Shown: piece by piece, positions 10,011 through 17,047 of the stretch
How the letters are laid out: each line of letters opens with the position of its first letter
Position numbering within the stretch: position 1 is the stretch's first letter
Assembly: GCF_003581585.1 (NCBI RefSeq)
Contig: NZ_QXIR01000026.1
Span: 1 to 64,000, forward strand
Direction of reading: 5' to 3'
Source: Bacillus salacetis
GTDB taxonomy: Bacteria; Bacillota; Bacilli; Bacillales; Bacillaceae_B
Length of the DNA stretch: 64,000 nt
Position numbers and translations under genes: made by a program
The notes under the pieces: model-generated
Seen by the model: only the letters and a program-made list of their open reading frames with translations
What the model was told of the DNA's origin: nothing
Database searches by the model: none

Positions 10011-10133
10011 TGGGATAAAATACTCAACAAACTAAAAATAAGTCTTTCCGTATTAATTTATCACATTTGCCTTGCTTTTTCAACGGAAAATATATATTTA
10101 ACGAGCGGTCCACTTTCGGGCTGCTCGTTTTTT
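10011..10133 (+). ncRNA. Candidate leader/small RNA ending in a terminator
   Basis: The promoter at 9976-10004 predicts a transcript of about 120 nt that ends at the terminator at 10100-10133, 80 bases before the APH-like gene. No credible open frame lies in it. It may be an attenuator of the downstream kinase gene, a free small RNA, or a 5' overlapping RNA to the divergent helD transcript. I do not recognise a riboswitch class. This is inferred from promoter and terminator positions only. Confidence 0.45.
10100..10133 (+). terminator. Strong intrinsic terminator or attenuator before the APH-like gene
   Basis: Twelve-base arms (AACGAGCGGTCC at 10100-10111 and GGGCTGCTCGTT at 10118-10129, two G-U pairs) with a 6-base loop, followed by a run of T to 10133. 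Confidence 0.8.
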
Positions 10134-10213
10134 GATGGAAATATTTTGTTGGCTGTCTCCTCCCCGTGCTTATGCCTGTGATAAAATAGACAAAAAGGCT
10201 GGGAGAGAATTCT

Positions 10214-10975
10214 ATGAAACTTGGCAATCCCATAGCAAGAGGAAATACTGCGGAGATTTTTCTTAACAATAATAAAATCATCAAACTTTTCAACGATCAC
10301 CTGCCTGAAACCGAAGCATCAAAAGAAGCTGAAAAGCAAAGATTCGTCCATTCATGCGGTATTTCTGTGCCAGCCATTTTGGATGTTACAACAATTGAAG
10401 GAAAGCAAGCGATCATTATGGAATATGCCGAGGGTAAGACGCTGGGAGATCTGTTCTTCGAAGATACGGAAAATCAAGAACACTATCTTAAGATTTCGGT
10501 CGACATACAGCAAAAGATCCATGGCATCATCTCCCCTTCAATTGAACCAATGGCCGGTAAATTACACCGCCAGATCAACGACGCTCACCAATTGAAACCT
10601 GAACAGAAATTGTTTTTGAATAAGAAATTGAATTCAATGTCATATGAAAACAGGCTATGTCATGGTGATTTTCATTTATTTAATTTGATTATGAAAGATG
10701 AAGGTGCTGTGATCCTGGATTGGGTGGATGCGAGTGCAGGAGATTTCCGAGCCGATGTGTACAGAACATATCTGTTATACTCTCAGCTTTCACAGGATAT
10801 CGCGGAATCATACTTAAAGCTCTACTGCAAAAGAAGCGGCATTTTGAGATCTGAAGTTTTGGACTGGGCGCCGATCATAGCGGGTGCCAGACTTTCAGAG
10901 AACGTATCTTCCGAGAATGAAGACCGGCTGATTGCCATCGTTAAGGACGGCTGTTCATCCCGACAAGACAGGTGA
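10214..10975 (+). CDS. Aminoglycoside/choline-kinase-like phosphotransferase (APH fold)
   Basis: 253 residues. A short N-lobe with glycine-rich start (GNPIARGNTAEIF), the brenner-type catalytic motif CHGDFHLFNLI (near residue 151) and the metal-binding DW (ILDWVDAS, near 170) mark the APH family, which phosphorylates small hydroxylated substrates. The substrate is unknown; family members include antibiotic kinases and metabolic kinases. The start at 10214 is preceded by GGGAGAGAATTCT. A small membrane protein gene follows five bases after the stop. A candidate attenuator lies upstream. Confidence 0.85.
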   Translation: MKLGNPIARGNTAEIFLNNNKIIKLFNDHLPETEASKEAEKQRFVHSCGISVPAILDVTTIEGKQAIIMEYAEGKTLGDLFFEDTENQEHYLKISVDIQQKIHGIISPSIEPMAGKLHRQINDAHQLKPEQKLFLNKKLNSMSYENRLCHGDFHLFNLIMKDEGAVILDWVDASAGDFRADVYRTYLLYSQLSQDIAESYLKLYCKRSGILRSEVLDWAPIIAGARLSENVSSENEDRLIAIVKDGCSSRQDR

Positions 10976-10979
10976 TTAT

Positions 10980-11261
10980 ATGGATCGGCAAAATTTAAAG
11001 ATATTTACGAAGGTGTCATATATTTTAGCAATAATCATCATTTTTTCCTTGCTTTTGATGATAATCACTCCGGCAAGGATCTTTGTAGTGCTCATCTCCC
11101 TCTCGCTCCTTGCCTTTCCTGTCAGCATCATTTCTATGTTCAGCCAAGAACCTCTCTTGAAAAGACTGTTTGCCCTGTTTGGGAACCTCCTGCCTGCAGG
11201 CTTGTTTTTTTATGCTGTGCTGATGGATTTCATTGATGAATTTTTCCGGTCTGCTCCATGA
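10980..11261 (+). CDS. Small membrane protein
   Basis: 93 residues from the ATG at 10980 (AGGTGATTAT upstream), beginning MDRQNLK; the frame is open further upstream inside the kinase gene but without a ribosome site. Two or three hydrophobic segments span about residues 10-58 and 68-85. It lies four bases past the kinase stop, so the two are probably co-transcribed. No known family recognised. Confidence 0.75.
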   Translation: MDRQNLKIFTKVSYILAIIIIFSLLLMIITPARIFVVLISLSLLAFPVSIISMFSQEPLLKRLFALFGNLLPAGLFFYAVLMDFIDEFFRSAP

Positions 11262-11277
11262 AAAAAGAACAGCTTCA

Positions 11278-11802
11278 TCAGCTGTTCCTTTGGACACCCT
11301 TCAACGCTTCTTTGGAGCTTCCCTCTTCTTTTTTGATGACAGAAAGCGAACCATCCCCTTCAAGGACGATGGCTTCGACTTTTTCAAAAGAACTCATTCC
11401 CTCTTTTCGTACTTTAGACCTCAAATCATCCTTGCGAAGCCTCTGCTTCTGCATTTCTTTTTCTAAAAAGCGCCCCTCATAGTAAAGAAAGGATGGAGGC
11501 GCTTTGAGCATTTCTGCCAGCGTTTTTGAGCTTGACGTTGATTTCGCGATTATGAATTGCAGCAACGTCAACATCAATAGTACGACAGCACCCTTAGCCA
11601 GTGAGACGGTACTGCTGGTAAGGATGCTGGATAAGGTGGCTCCATATGTAATGGTGATGATGAAATCGAACAGGTTCACTTGTGTGAGTGAACGCTTGCC
11701 GAACACCCTCAAGACCAACAGGAGGAAAGGATAAGCCATCAGGCACAGAAGGAAAGCACGATAGATACTTTTCCAGCCGTCAAAAATCATGGTATCAAGC
11801 AT
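11278..11802 (-). CDS. YetF/DUF421-family membrane protein
   Basis: 174 residues from the ATG at 11802, which follows AAGGAAG by seven bases; a longer frame begins at 11832 without a ribosome site. Three membrane helices (about residues 12-30, 40-60, 65-82), then a cytoplasmic domain with KAPPSFLYYEGRFLEKEMQK and a small beta domain. The FGKRSLTQVNLFDFIITITYG segment region is the DUF421 hallmark. Function of the family is not settled; some members are sporulation-linked. It converges with the gene at 10980. Confidence 0.85.
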   Translation of the reverse strand: MLDTMIFDGWKSIYRAFLLCLMAYPFLLLVLRVFGKRSLTQVNLFDFIITITYGATLSSILTSSTVSLAKGAVVLLMLTLLQFIIAKSTSSSKTLAEMLKAPPSFLYYEGRFLEKEMQKQRLRKDDLRSKVRKEGMSSFEKVEAIVLEGDGSLSVIKKEEGSSKEALKGVQRNS

Positions 11803-11891
11803 GGATGCACTTCCTTTGTAATAGAGTTGCATTATTTATTGTTTGATACCCTTGCAGTCCTGGAGGTAAACAGAAACGCCTGACCATGAGC

Positions 11892-12155
11892 TTAAGACTG
11901 TTCGTTATGTTCTGGCATATATTTGGTGAAATACGCCCCAAGAATGAACAACGCAACAGACAATCCCCAACTCAGAAAACCCATGAAATCAAACCAATAG
12001 GCGGAAAGATTGGTAACCCCTACAAGAAAAAAACATATTGGCGTCAATGCTGTTTTGAATCCGGTCAGGTTAGCCTTCCTTCGTTTGTGTATTATTAAAA
12101 TCACGGAGACAATCAGCGCAGGTATCAGCAATGTGAATAAAATATCCTCTATCAT
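11892..12155 (-). CDS. Small membrane protein, last gene of an eight-gene membrane operon
   Basis: 87 residues with three hydrophobic helices, preceded by GGAGGTGGGAA-ATG. It lies 19 bases past the DUF1648 gene, and closes a minus-strand run of eight small genes (14299 to 11892) with short gaps or overlaps. Family not recognised. Confidence 0.8.
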   Translation of the reverse strand: MIEDILFTLLIPALIVSVILIIHKRRKANLTGFKTALTPICFFLVGVTNLSAYWFDFMGFLSWGLSVALFILGAYFTKYMPEHNEQS

Positions 12156-12174
12156 TTCCCACCTCCAGCAAATA

Positions 12175-12681
12175 TTATTTGATGTTTCTTTGTTTCCAAA
12201 TTCCGGCGATGAGTGGAATCCCCAATCCGATTATGGTCAGCGGCAGGAACCATTTACCGAAACCATCCCCCCAACCTAAAGCGATGGAAACCGATTCAAA
12301 CAGGATCAATGCGAAAAGGATCAGGCTAAGATTTTTGATGATATTGATCATTTTCCGGCTGTTAAGATAGAATTCTTTTACATTGGAGTCATTCATCCTT
12401 TGCGGATAGTTATGAGTTTCCGGGTATTTTTCAAAAACCTGCATCAAAAGGATCGTGAACGCACCTATCCCCGGTAAAGTGAGAAGCTCCCATTTTGAAC
12501 CCCAGCGGTCCACCTCTCCCCTTGCATTATAATGAGCAGGTACTTCTTCAGGTAGTGCTCCCCATTTCAAGATTAAGAGAATGATTGCACCGGTAAATAA
12601 AGAGTATCCGATGATATCCCATATCCACTCACCCTTCGTCTTGGCAATTTTTATCTTTGGTCTCTTCCAGTAATCAGCCAT
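12175..12681 (-). CDS. DUF1648 (SdpI-like) membrane protein
   Basis: 168 residues. First helix near 25-42, then the DUF1648 signature LPEEVPAHYNARGEVDRWG (near residues 44-62), then further helices at about 70-85, 112-130 and 140-160. DUF1648 occurs in SdpI, the immunity protein against the SdpC cannibalism toxin, and in many uncharacterised membrane proteins. Presence among small membrane genes of unknown role makes immunity or envelope defence a possibility, not a conclusion. Confidence 0.85.
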   Translation of the reverse strand: MADYWKRPKIKIAKTKGEWIWDIIGYSLFTGAIILLILKWGALPEEVPAHYNARGEVDRWGSKWELLTLPGIGAFTILLMQVFEKYPETHNYPQRMNDSNVKEFYLNSRKMINIIKNLSLILFALILFESVSIALGWGDGFGKWFLPLTIIGLGIPLIAGIWKQRNIK

Positions 12682-12709
12682 TTTTCTTCCCCCTTCCAGT
12701 CTCCATGGA

Positions 12710-12865
12710 CTAAATCCAAAGTAAAATGAATATCACCATGACACCCGCCCAGATGGCTGTGGAAAAAAGGATTTTTCTCTTAGGGTCTTTAGTATAGGTT
12801 AACACTGCAAACTCGGTTATTACCGCAAGGCATAAAATTCCAATAAATATAACCCAATCGTTCAT
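12710..12865 (-). CDS. 51-residue membrane protein (two helices)
   Basis: Found by reading the gap between annotated frames. ATG at 12865 follows AAAGGAGAGGG by two bases, and the frame runs 51 codons to TAG. The product starts MNDWVIFIGILCLAV and ends VMVIFILLWI: two hydrophobic helices joined by a basic turn (TKDPKRK). It sits between two genes of the same operon, with its ribosome site overlapping the stop of the gene upstream. Family unknown. Confidence 0.75.
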   Translation of the reverse strand: MNDWVIFIGILCLAVITEFAVLTYTKDPKRKILFSTAIWAGVMVIFILLWI

Positions 12866-12877
12866 AATCCCTCTCCT

Positions 12878-13042
12878 TTATGTTTCATCATCTTCTATGA
12901 AAAGAGCAATTGAATAAATAGTCATACTGAAAAAACCGATTACAAATGCAATTGGGGACAGGCTGCTCTCAGGAAAAACCAGGGCAGTGGAACTTGATAA
13001 TAACATAAGGGCGCAGCACACATTGATAACAGTCCTTTTCAT
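12878..13042 (-). CDS. 54-residue membrane protein (two helices)
   Basis: ATG at 13042 preceded by AGAGGATGGG; 54 codons to TAA. The product starts MKRTVINVCCALMLL and has a second hydrophobic stretch (SPIAFVIGFFSMTIYS), ending in an acidic tail (IEDDET). It lies 15 bases after the gene at 13058 and just before the 51-residue gene, in the same operon. Too short for easy family assignment. Confidence 0.72.
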   Translation of the reverse strand: MKRTVINVCCALMLLSSSTALVFPESSLSPIAFVIGFFSMTIYSIALFIEDDET

Positions 13043-13057
13043 GAACCCATCCTCTTG

Positions 13058-13276
13058 TTACAGAATCATTTCAATTATTTTGTGATAACCAAATGGCAAA
13101 AGGGAGGCTGTAACGACTCCAATACCAATCGATGAAGCAAACCATAGCCAGTATTTCCGCCTGGATATCTCCTTCCGTTTTAAGGCGATGTTCAATACCT
13201 TTATAATTGAGTGAACGGTCATGACGATTATGATTGCTGAAAACAAACTCATCAAATACAAGGGTTCCAGTTCCAT
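13058..13276 (-). CDS. Small membrane protein (72 residues)
   Basis: Two helices (about residues 6-28 and 42-62) joined by a basic loop (ALKRKEISRRKYW). Part of the same minus-strand operon; 18 bases separate it from the gene upstream. Family not recognised. Confidence 0.78.
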   Translation of the reverse strand: MELEPLYLMSLFSAIIIVMTVHSIIKVLNIALKRKEISRRKYWLWFASSIGIGVVTASLLPFGYHKIIEMIL

Positions 13277-13294
13277 GTAAGTTCTCCTTATGAT

Positions 13295-13573
13295 CTATTT
13301 CTTAATGCATTGAAAATCATATTTTCCTGCAGCTAAATCCTCTACATCCATTTTGACTGAGCCGCCGCTTTCATAACACCTTGATGTAAGTGTATCCAAT
13401 TCTTTGCCTGTCAGGTGGTAGCTGGCGAGATTTACAATCAATGTAACGAGTAAAGCCAGATTAATTAACAATGAAACGGTGAGCAAATATTTCTTTCCGT
13501 CACTCATTCTGTTAGTTCCGTCTTTTAACATATATATATATAACTCCAATACTTTCATTTTGAATTTGAACAA
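13295..13573 (-). CDS. Small single-helix membrane protein
   Basis: 92 residues from a TTG at 13573 preceded by AGAGGATTAAAA, which overlaps the end of the lipoprotein gene; an ATG 22 codons inside (MSDGKKYLL) is a possible alternative. One helix near residues 28-50, then an outside tail with two cysteines (RCYESGG and FQCIKK) that could form a disulphide. In the operon with its neighbours; family unknown. Confidence 0.7.
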   Translation of the reverse strand: MFKFKMKVLELYIYMLKDGTNRMSDGKKYLLTVSLLINLALLVTLIVNLASYHLTGKELDTLTSRCYESGGSVKMDVEDLAAGKYDFQCIKK

Positions 13574-13575
13574 TT

Positions 13576-13902
13576 TTAATCCTCTACTTCTATCTTAAGC
13601 GCATGAATCTGTGGAGGATCTGATTCCCTAATGTTGTCATACCAAATGTTGATTATTTGCCCTTCATTAACATCGGCGGTCATTTGTACATCAGAGAAAC
13701 CCACTCTTACTTTGTCTCCCCATTTTTCTAATTCATTTACCGGTTCAATCCATAGTCCATTTGTTTCTTCTTCCAGGACCTTTCCCTGGAGGATTTTCGA
13801 GTCGGATATACCCGTATCTATTATTTCTTCCTCATTTGAACAACCTGTCATTAGTGGTGCCAGGGGTATCGATAGCAATAGTGCAATAAGGTGTCTGTGC
13901 AT
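13576..13902 (-). CDS. Small lipoprotein
   Basis: 108 residues with an N-terminal signal and lipobox LMTGC near residue 21, so it should be lipid-anchored on the outer face of the membrane. The mature part (KVLEEETNGLWIEPVNE, later VNEGQIINIWYD) resembles the small OB-like DUF3221 lipoproteins of Bacillus; that assignment is tentative. Second gene of the small-membrane operon. Confidence 0.75.
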   Translation of the reverse strand: MHRHLIALLLSIPLAPLMTGCSNEEEIIDTGISDSKILQGKVLEEETNGLWIEPVNELEKWGDKVRVGFSDVQMTADVNEGQIINIWYDNIRESDPPQIHALKIEVED

Positions 13903-13930
13903 ATTATCACCTCTTGATTTTCTGAAGAAA

Positions 13931-14299
13931 TCAATGTGACGCAGTGTGAAGGATCAGGTGAAACACCATATAGATACTGGCCGATCCAAGCAAAAGGGTG
14001 GTGGTGAAAAAGGCTTTTTTTCTGTTCCCCGAGTGAAAATACATATGGACAAGCAAGAAATATACCATGCCGCAGATCAAACAGAATAGAAAATAGTTCA
14101 AGGATTCCTTCCCGGTCATGATAAGATCCTCAATCCTGTAGAGTCGAAATTGACTGTCCATTGAAACCGGCATCGTAATGCTCTGTAACAGCAAACCTCC
14201 AAATATAAAGAAACCTGCAATATTTAATACAGCTTTCGCGGGGTCCTGGATTTGAGTTTCCGGCTTGTAATCCTGGGATTCCTTATACTGCAGTTCCAT
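13931..14299 (-). CDS. Four-helix small membrane protein, first gene of the operon
   Basis: 122 residues: a soluble N-terminus (about 1-22), then helices near 25-45, 66-88 and 95-118. It heads the eight-gene minus-strand operon that continues to 11892. The preceding 75 bases end at the terminator of the MFS gene. Not recognised. Confidence 0.75.
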   Translation of the reverse strand: MELQYKESQDYKPETQIQDPAKAVLNIAGFFIFGGLLLQSITMPVSMDSQFRLYRIEDLIMTGKESLNYFLFCLICGMVYFLLVHMYFHSGNRKKAFFTTTLLLGSASIYMVFHLILHTASH

Positions 14300-14374
14300 A
14301 GTTCACCTCTCTGAATCTGTTATACCTGTAAATACGGATTTATCGTTAAAAGGTTTCAAAAATTCACTCAATCT

Positions 14375-14403
14375 AAAAAAGACTTCCCGACAATCCGGGA
14401 AGT
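14375..14403 (-). terminator. Intrinsic terminator of the MFS gene
   Basis: Eight-base arms (ACTTCCCG at 14382-14389 and CGGGAAGT at 14396-14403) with a 6-base loop; on the minus strand the stem is followed by CTTTTTT. Located directly past the MFS stop. Confidence 0.88.
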
Positions 14404-14415
14404 CCTGTTAAGGAA

Positions 14416-15627
14416 TCAATCTTCAAAACTCACACTTAATGATTGTTTGATTGTCTTCAACCTGGGGTTCATCAGGAAGTAAACGGTAAAAAACATATAA
14501 CCGGTTCCCGATAACATTAGTAAGAATAATCCCGAGGTTTGTTCCCCGATGACACCGCCAAGAAAGTAACCCAGAGGGCTGAGAGAACCCAGCAGTGAAG
14601 AAATGAATGCAAAGCCTATGCCCACATGTTCCCTCGGCAGGTTCACCTGGATCATGGTTTGAATAAAGATGCTTAGAATGCCGATCCCCAGCCATGAAAG
14701 AGCAAAAAACACATAGGGAACAAATTGTGTTTCATTGAATAGGAATGTCAGCAGCCAGAATATGCCGGACCAGAGAGCCACGGCCGGCAGCACACGGTTA
14801 AGCGGGAACTTTTCGACTTTACTGGATAGAATCGTTCCCGACAAAGTGCCAATCGACATAGCTGTCAGCCAGAAACCATATTCCATTGAAGTATCTGAGA
14901 TGACAGGAAGCATCGCCAAGCCCATGGTGGCAAGCAGATTCATAACCACAAAACCAAAAACAATGCTTAACAGTCTTTGCCTGGATTTCACTACTAGAAA
15001 CCCATCTTTGAAATCTTCCCTATATTGCTTGAAAAAACCTAATGTTGATTTCTCCATTTCTTTATTTGATTTAGGGACCTTAAGATACATAAGAAACATC
15101 AAGCCAATCATGATCAGTAACAGACTATTGCTTATGTATATCACGCCAAGGCCGACAAAGGCGATCAGTATCCCGGAAACCGCATCACATATGATATCCA
15201 GAGTCTGATAGGAAAAAGAGAAAATCGAATTTACTTTCGTCAGCTTTTCCCTCGGGGCAAGCCGCTCAATCAATGCACTTTCAACAGGGTAAGAACATTC
15301 TGATAGTGACAAAGCCAAGAACATCATGATGTATAACAAAGGAAGCCAAAGAAAGTCGGCATAGTATAGTATTGAAATCACTGTGACCAGCAGTCCCTGG
15401 CCGAACATAGCCATGTAGAGAATCGCTTTTTTAGAAAACCGATCGATCATCGGTCCGTATAAAAATTGGATAGTCACCGGCAGGATGGCAATCGCGCTCG
15501 TCAAACCAACCAATAAAGGTGAATCGGTTAAGGTCTTTACGTACCAAATGGTGGCGATCATATAGAAACTATCGGCAAAATTAGTTAAAATTCTTCCTAT
15601 TAATAAAATGGTTAATTGTTTGTCCAT
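14416..15627 (-). CDS. MFS efflux transporter (drug/macrolide-exporter-like)
   Basis: 403 residues from the second ATG (15627), six bases past AAGGAGG. Twelve predicted helices. The motif GPMIDRFSKK (about residues 58-67) is the MFS loop 2-3 signature, and the overall pattern resembles the DHA3 group of Gram-positive efflux pumps. Upstream lies a 12-codon leader frame and a hairpin that can hide the ribosome site, the classic arrangement for antibiotic-inducible resistance genes. A terminator follows. The substrate is unknown; a translation inhibitor is the natural guess from the leader. Confidence 0.85.
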   Translation of the reverse strand: MDKQLTILLIGRILTNFADSFYMIATIWYVKTLTDSPLLVGLTSAIAILPVTIQFLYGPMIDRFSKKAILYMAMFGQGLLVTVISILYYADFLWLPLLYIMMFLALSLSECSYPVESALIERLAPREKLTKVNSIFSFSYQTLDIICDAVSGILIAFVGLGVIYISNSLLLIMIGLMFLMYLKVPKSNKEMEKSTLGFFKQYREDFKDGFLVVKSRQRLLSIVFGFVVMNLLATMGLAMLPVISDTSMEYGFWLTAMSIGTLSGTILSSKVEKFPLNRVLPAVALWSGIFWLLTFLFNETQFVPYVFFALSWLGIGILSIFIQTMIQVNLPREHVGIGFAFISSLLGSLSPLGYFLGGVIGEQTSGLFLLMLSGTGYMFFTVYFLMNPRLKTIKQSLSVSFED

Positions 15628-15633
15628 CATGCT

Positions 15634-15682
15634 CCTCCTTCAATTGTGTAAATAACAAGTCTGCTATTAACAATCAAGGAGG
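15634..15682 (-). promoter_or_regulatory. Ribosome-site-sequestering hairpin upstream of the MFS gene
   Basis: On the minus strand CCTCCTT (15682-15676) is perfectly complementary to the MFS ribosome site AAGGAGG (15640-15634). Four further pairs (TTGT with ACAA) extend the stem across one mismatch and a bulge. The intervening sequence is about 22 bases. A folded mRNA would block MFS translation until a ribosome stalled on the leader frame prevents or re-routes pairing. Confidence 0.65.
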
Positions 15683-15703
15683 CTTCCACACCTTAACAGT
15701 GCT

Positions 15704-15742
15704 CTAATGATCGAATGGATTGAGATAGATTAATGGCACCAT
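15704..15742 (-). CDS. Leader peptide for translational attenuation of the MFS gene (12 residues)
   Basis: ATG at 15742 preceded by AAAGGAG with a seven-base spacer; 12 codons (MVPLIYLNPFDH) to TAG. It ends 22 bases before the anti-Shine-Dalgarno strand of the hairpin at 15634-15682. Very short frames with a good ribosome site in this position control erm, cat and mef-type genes by drug-induced ribosome stalling. The peptide does not match a leader I know. Confidence 0.6.
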   Translation of the reverse strand: MVPLIYLNPFDH

Positions 15743-15773
15743 CTTGCTTCTCCTTTCTGTTCTTGATATGGTA

Positions 15774-15802
15774 ATTATTTCATAATAATTCTGAACATTC
15801 AA
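15774..15802 (-). promoter_or_regulatory. Predicted sigma-A promoter of the leader-MFS transcript
   Basis: On the minus strand TTGAAT (15802-15797), a 17-base spacer, then AATAAT (15779-15774). It lies about 30 bases upstream of the leader peptide start, which fits a transcript that includes leader and hairpin. Confidence 0.55.
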
Positions 15803-15833
15803 CCTCTATAGGTTAAGGCTCTTTTCTTAAACT

Positions 15834-15977
15834 TTGTTGCTTTTCAATATAAATTTCAACTAATATGGTCAATCGCCGTAAAAACACTGGTAAGCCGGAA
15901 ATAAAAGAGCTGCTATTTCTTTTCCGAGAGTAAAACCTCGGAATACTGGGGGAAAATCCGGCACTTGAGATTTTACC
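15834..15977 (-). repeat. Dispersed ~150-bp repeat, copy A
   Basis: Read on the minus strand, this segment aligns along its length with 63599-63747: shared blocks include GTGCCGGATTTTCCCCC near the start and TTAGTTGAAATTTATATTGA near the end. A third, partial copy is at 46872-46901. One edge reaches the stop codon of the serine-hydrolase-like gene. A translated frame is partly similar between copies (SRKR..SS.F and LVEIYIE), but no ribosome site supports a gene. It is probably a non-coding dispersed element. Confidence 0.7.
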
Positions 15978-16977
15978 CCTTGACTGCAAGGTTTCCAAAG
16001 GTCCGGATATCATGCAGATAATCGTACTTTCCATCATTGTGTAAACTGTTGTACATCCTGACAGCCACAGCATTATATTTTGGAATCACTAGGCAGGCAC
16101 AACCCGAAGCACCAAGGATTTGATAGCTTCCTTCGGGCACTTCCCCACCTAATTCATCCCCTGAGTACGAAACCATCCCATCCTTCATCCACCAGTAGAA
16201 GCCGAACTTAGGCAGAGTCCGGTCTAATGCTGCCGGACTCTGAATATTCACAGCAAGATCGAATACCGCTCTAGGAAGTATCTGTTTGCCATTTACTTCC
16301 CCTTTTTGCAAATGCAACTGACCCCATAACGCCAGTTCTCTCGCGTTCACATATAAGTTCCGATCATCACCGAGAGTTGAGCCAATTCGTATTGTTGGAT
16401 AAGTGCCAGGTGATTGGATATCACAGACCAGAGTGTTTTTTCCTTCAGCCGCCCATTCACTATGGGAAAAGCCTAGTGGGTAAAATACTTTTTCTGAAAT
16501 AATTTCATTGACCGTCTTTCCTGTGGTTTGCATAATGATGGCAGCAAGCAGATCCGGTCGTTTACTTTCAACCAGGGTACCTGGTTCAGCAATCCTTTTG
16601 ACGCTGTTCCCTTTAATTTTCAAACCGGTACACCTCGTAACAAGATGCCTGATTGTCGTATTCCCTAAGACGTTTTTATCCAGGTCATGAAAGTAGCTGC
16701 TGATCTTATCATCAAGTTTCAGGTATCCCTCATGCATAGATATGGCCGCTGCCAGACCGATATAAGTAACCCTTGTTGAATATACGTTAAATTGGGAGTG
16801 GACATCAATTTTCCTTGCCCCTTGTTCAAAGTGGTGGCTGCCAGAATACCATTCATGAATAATCTCATTCTCTTTCATAATGAGTATCGCAGACCCTGAT
16901 GCCTTCATCCTCTCTTTTGCCTCTTTACTATATTCCGTTAAATCACGGAATGGTTCACTGTAAGCTGTTTGACTCAT
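15973..16977 (-). CDS. Beta-lactamase-fold serine hydrolase homologue lacking the catalytic lysine
   Basis: 334 residues resembling class C beta-lactamase/esterase family proteins (DUF-type serine hydrolases). The usual SxxK motif reads YSTRVTYIG (near residue 67), so valine stands where the catalytic lysine is expected. The second motif, normally YxN after PGT, reads PGTLVESKRPDLL. The C-terminal part (GASGCACLVIP) is family-like. No signal peptide, so cytoplasmic. It may be a non-catalytic or altered-mechanism homologue. The dispersed repeat abuts its 3' end. Confidence 0.8.
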   Translation of the reverse strand: MSQTAYSEPFRDLTEYSKEAKERMKASGSAILIMKENEIIHEWYSGSHHFEQGARKIDVHSQFNVYSTRVTYIGLAAAISMHEGYLKLDDKISSYFHDLDKNVLGNTTIRHLVTRCTGLKIKGNSVKRIAEPGTLVESKRPDLLAAIIMQTTGKTVNEIISEKVFYPLGFSHSEWAAEGKNTLVCDIQSPGTYPTIRIGSTLGDDRNLYVNARELALWGQLHLQKGEVNGKQILPRAVFDLAVNIQSPAALDRTLPKFGFYWWMKDGMVSYSGDELGGEVPEGSYQILGASGCACLVIPKYNAVAVRMYNSLHNDGKYDYLHDIRTFGNLAVKG

Positions 16978-17047
16978 CTACTTCACCTGCTGATTTATTA
17001 TTTTTCATGCTAAGAGCCAGTCACTCTGATCAAACTCTTACAAATCA

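Noticed and set aside
10932..10979. Upstream extension of the 93-residue membrane protein into the kinase gene
   Set aside because: The ATG at 10980 has a proper ribosome site and lies just past the kinase stop; the extension does not.
15813..16073. Conserved-looking frame over dispersed repeat copy A (and 63548-63739 over copy B)
   Set aside because: Similarity in translation follows from DNA similarity of the repeat; no start signals, and copy C is truncated.
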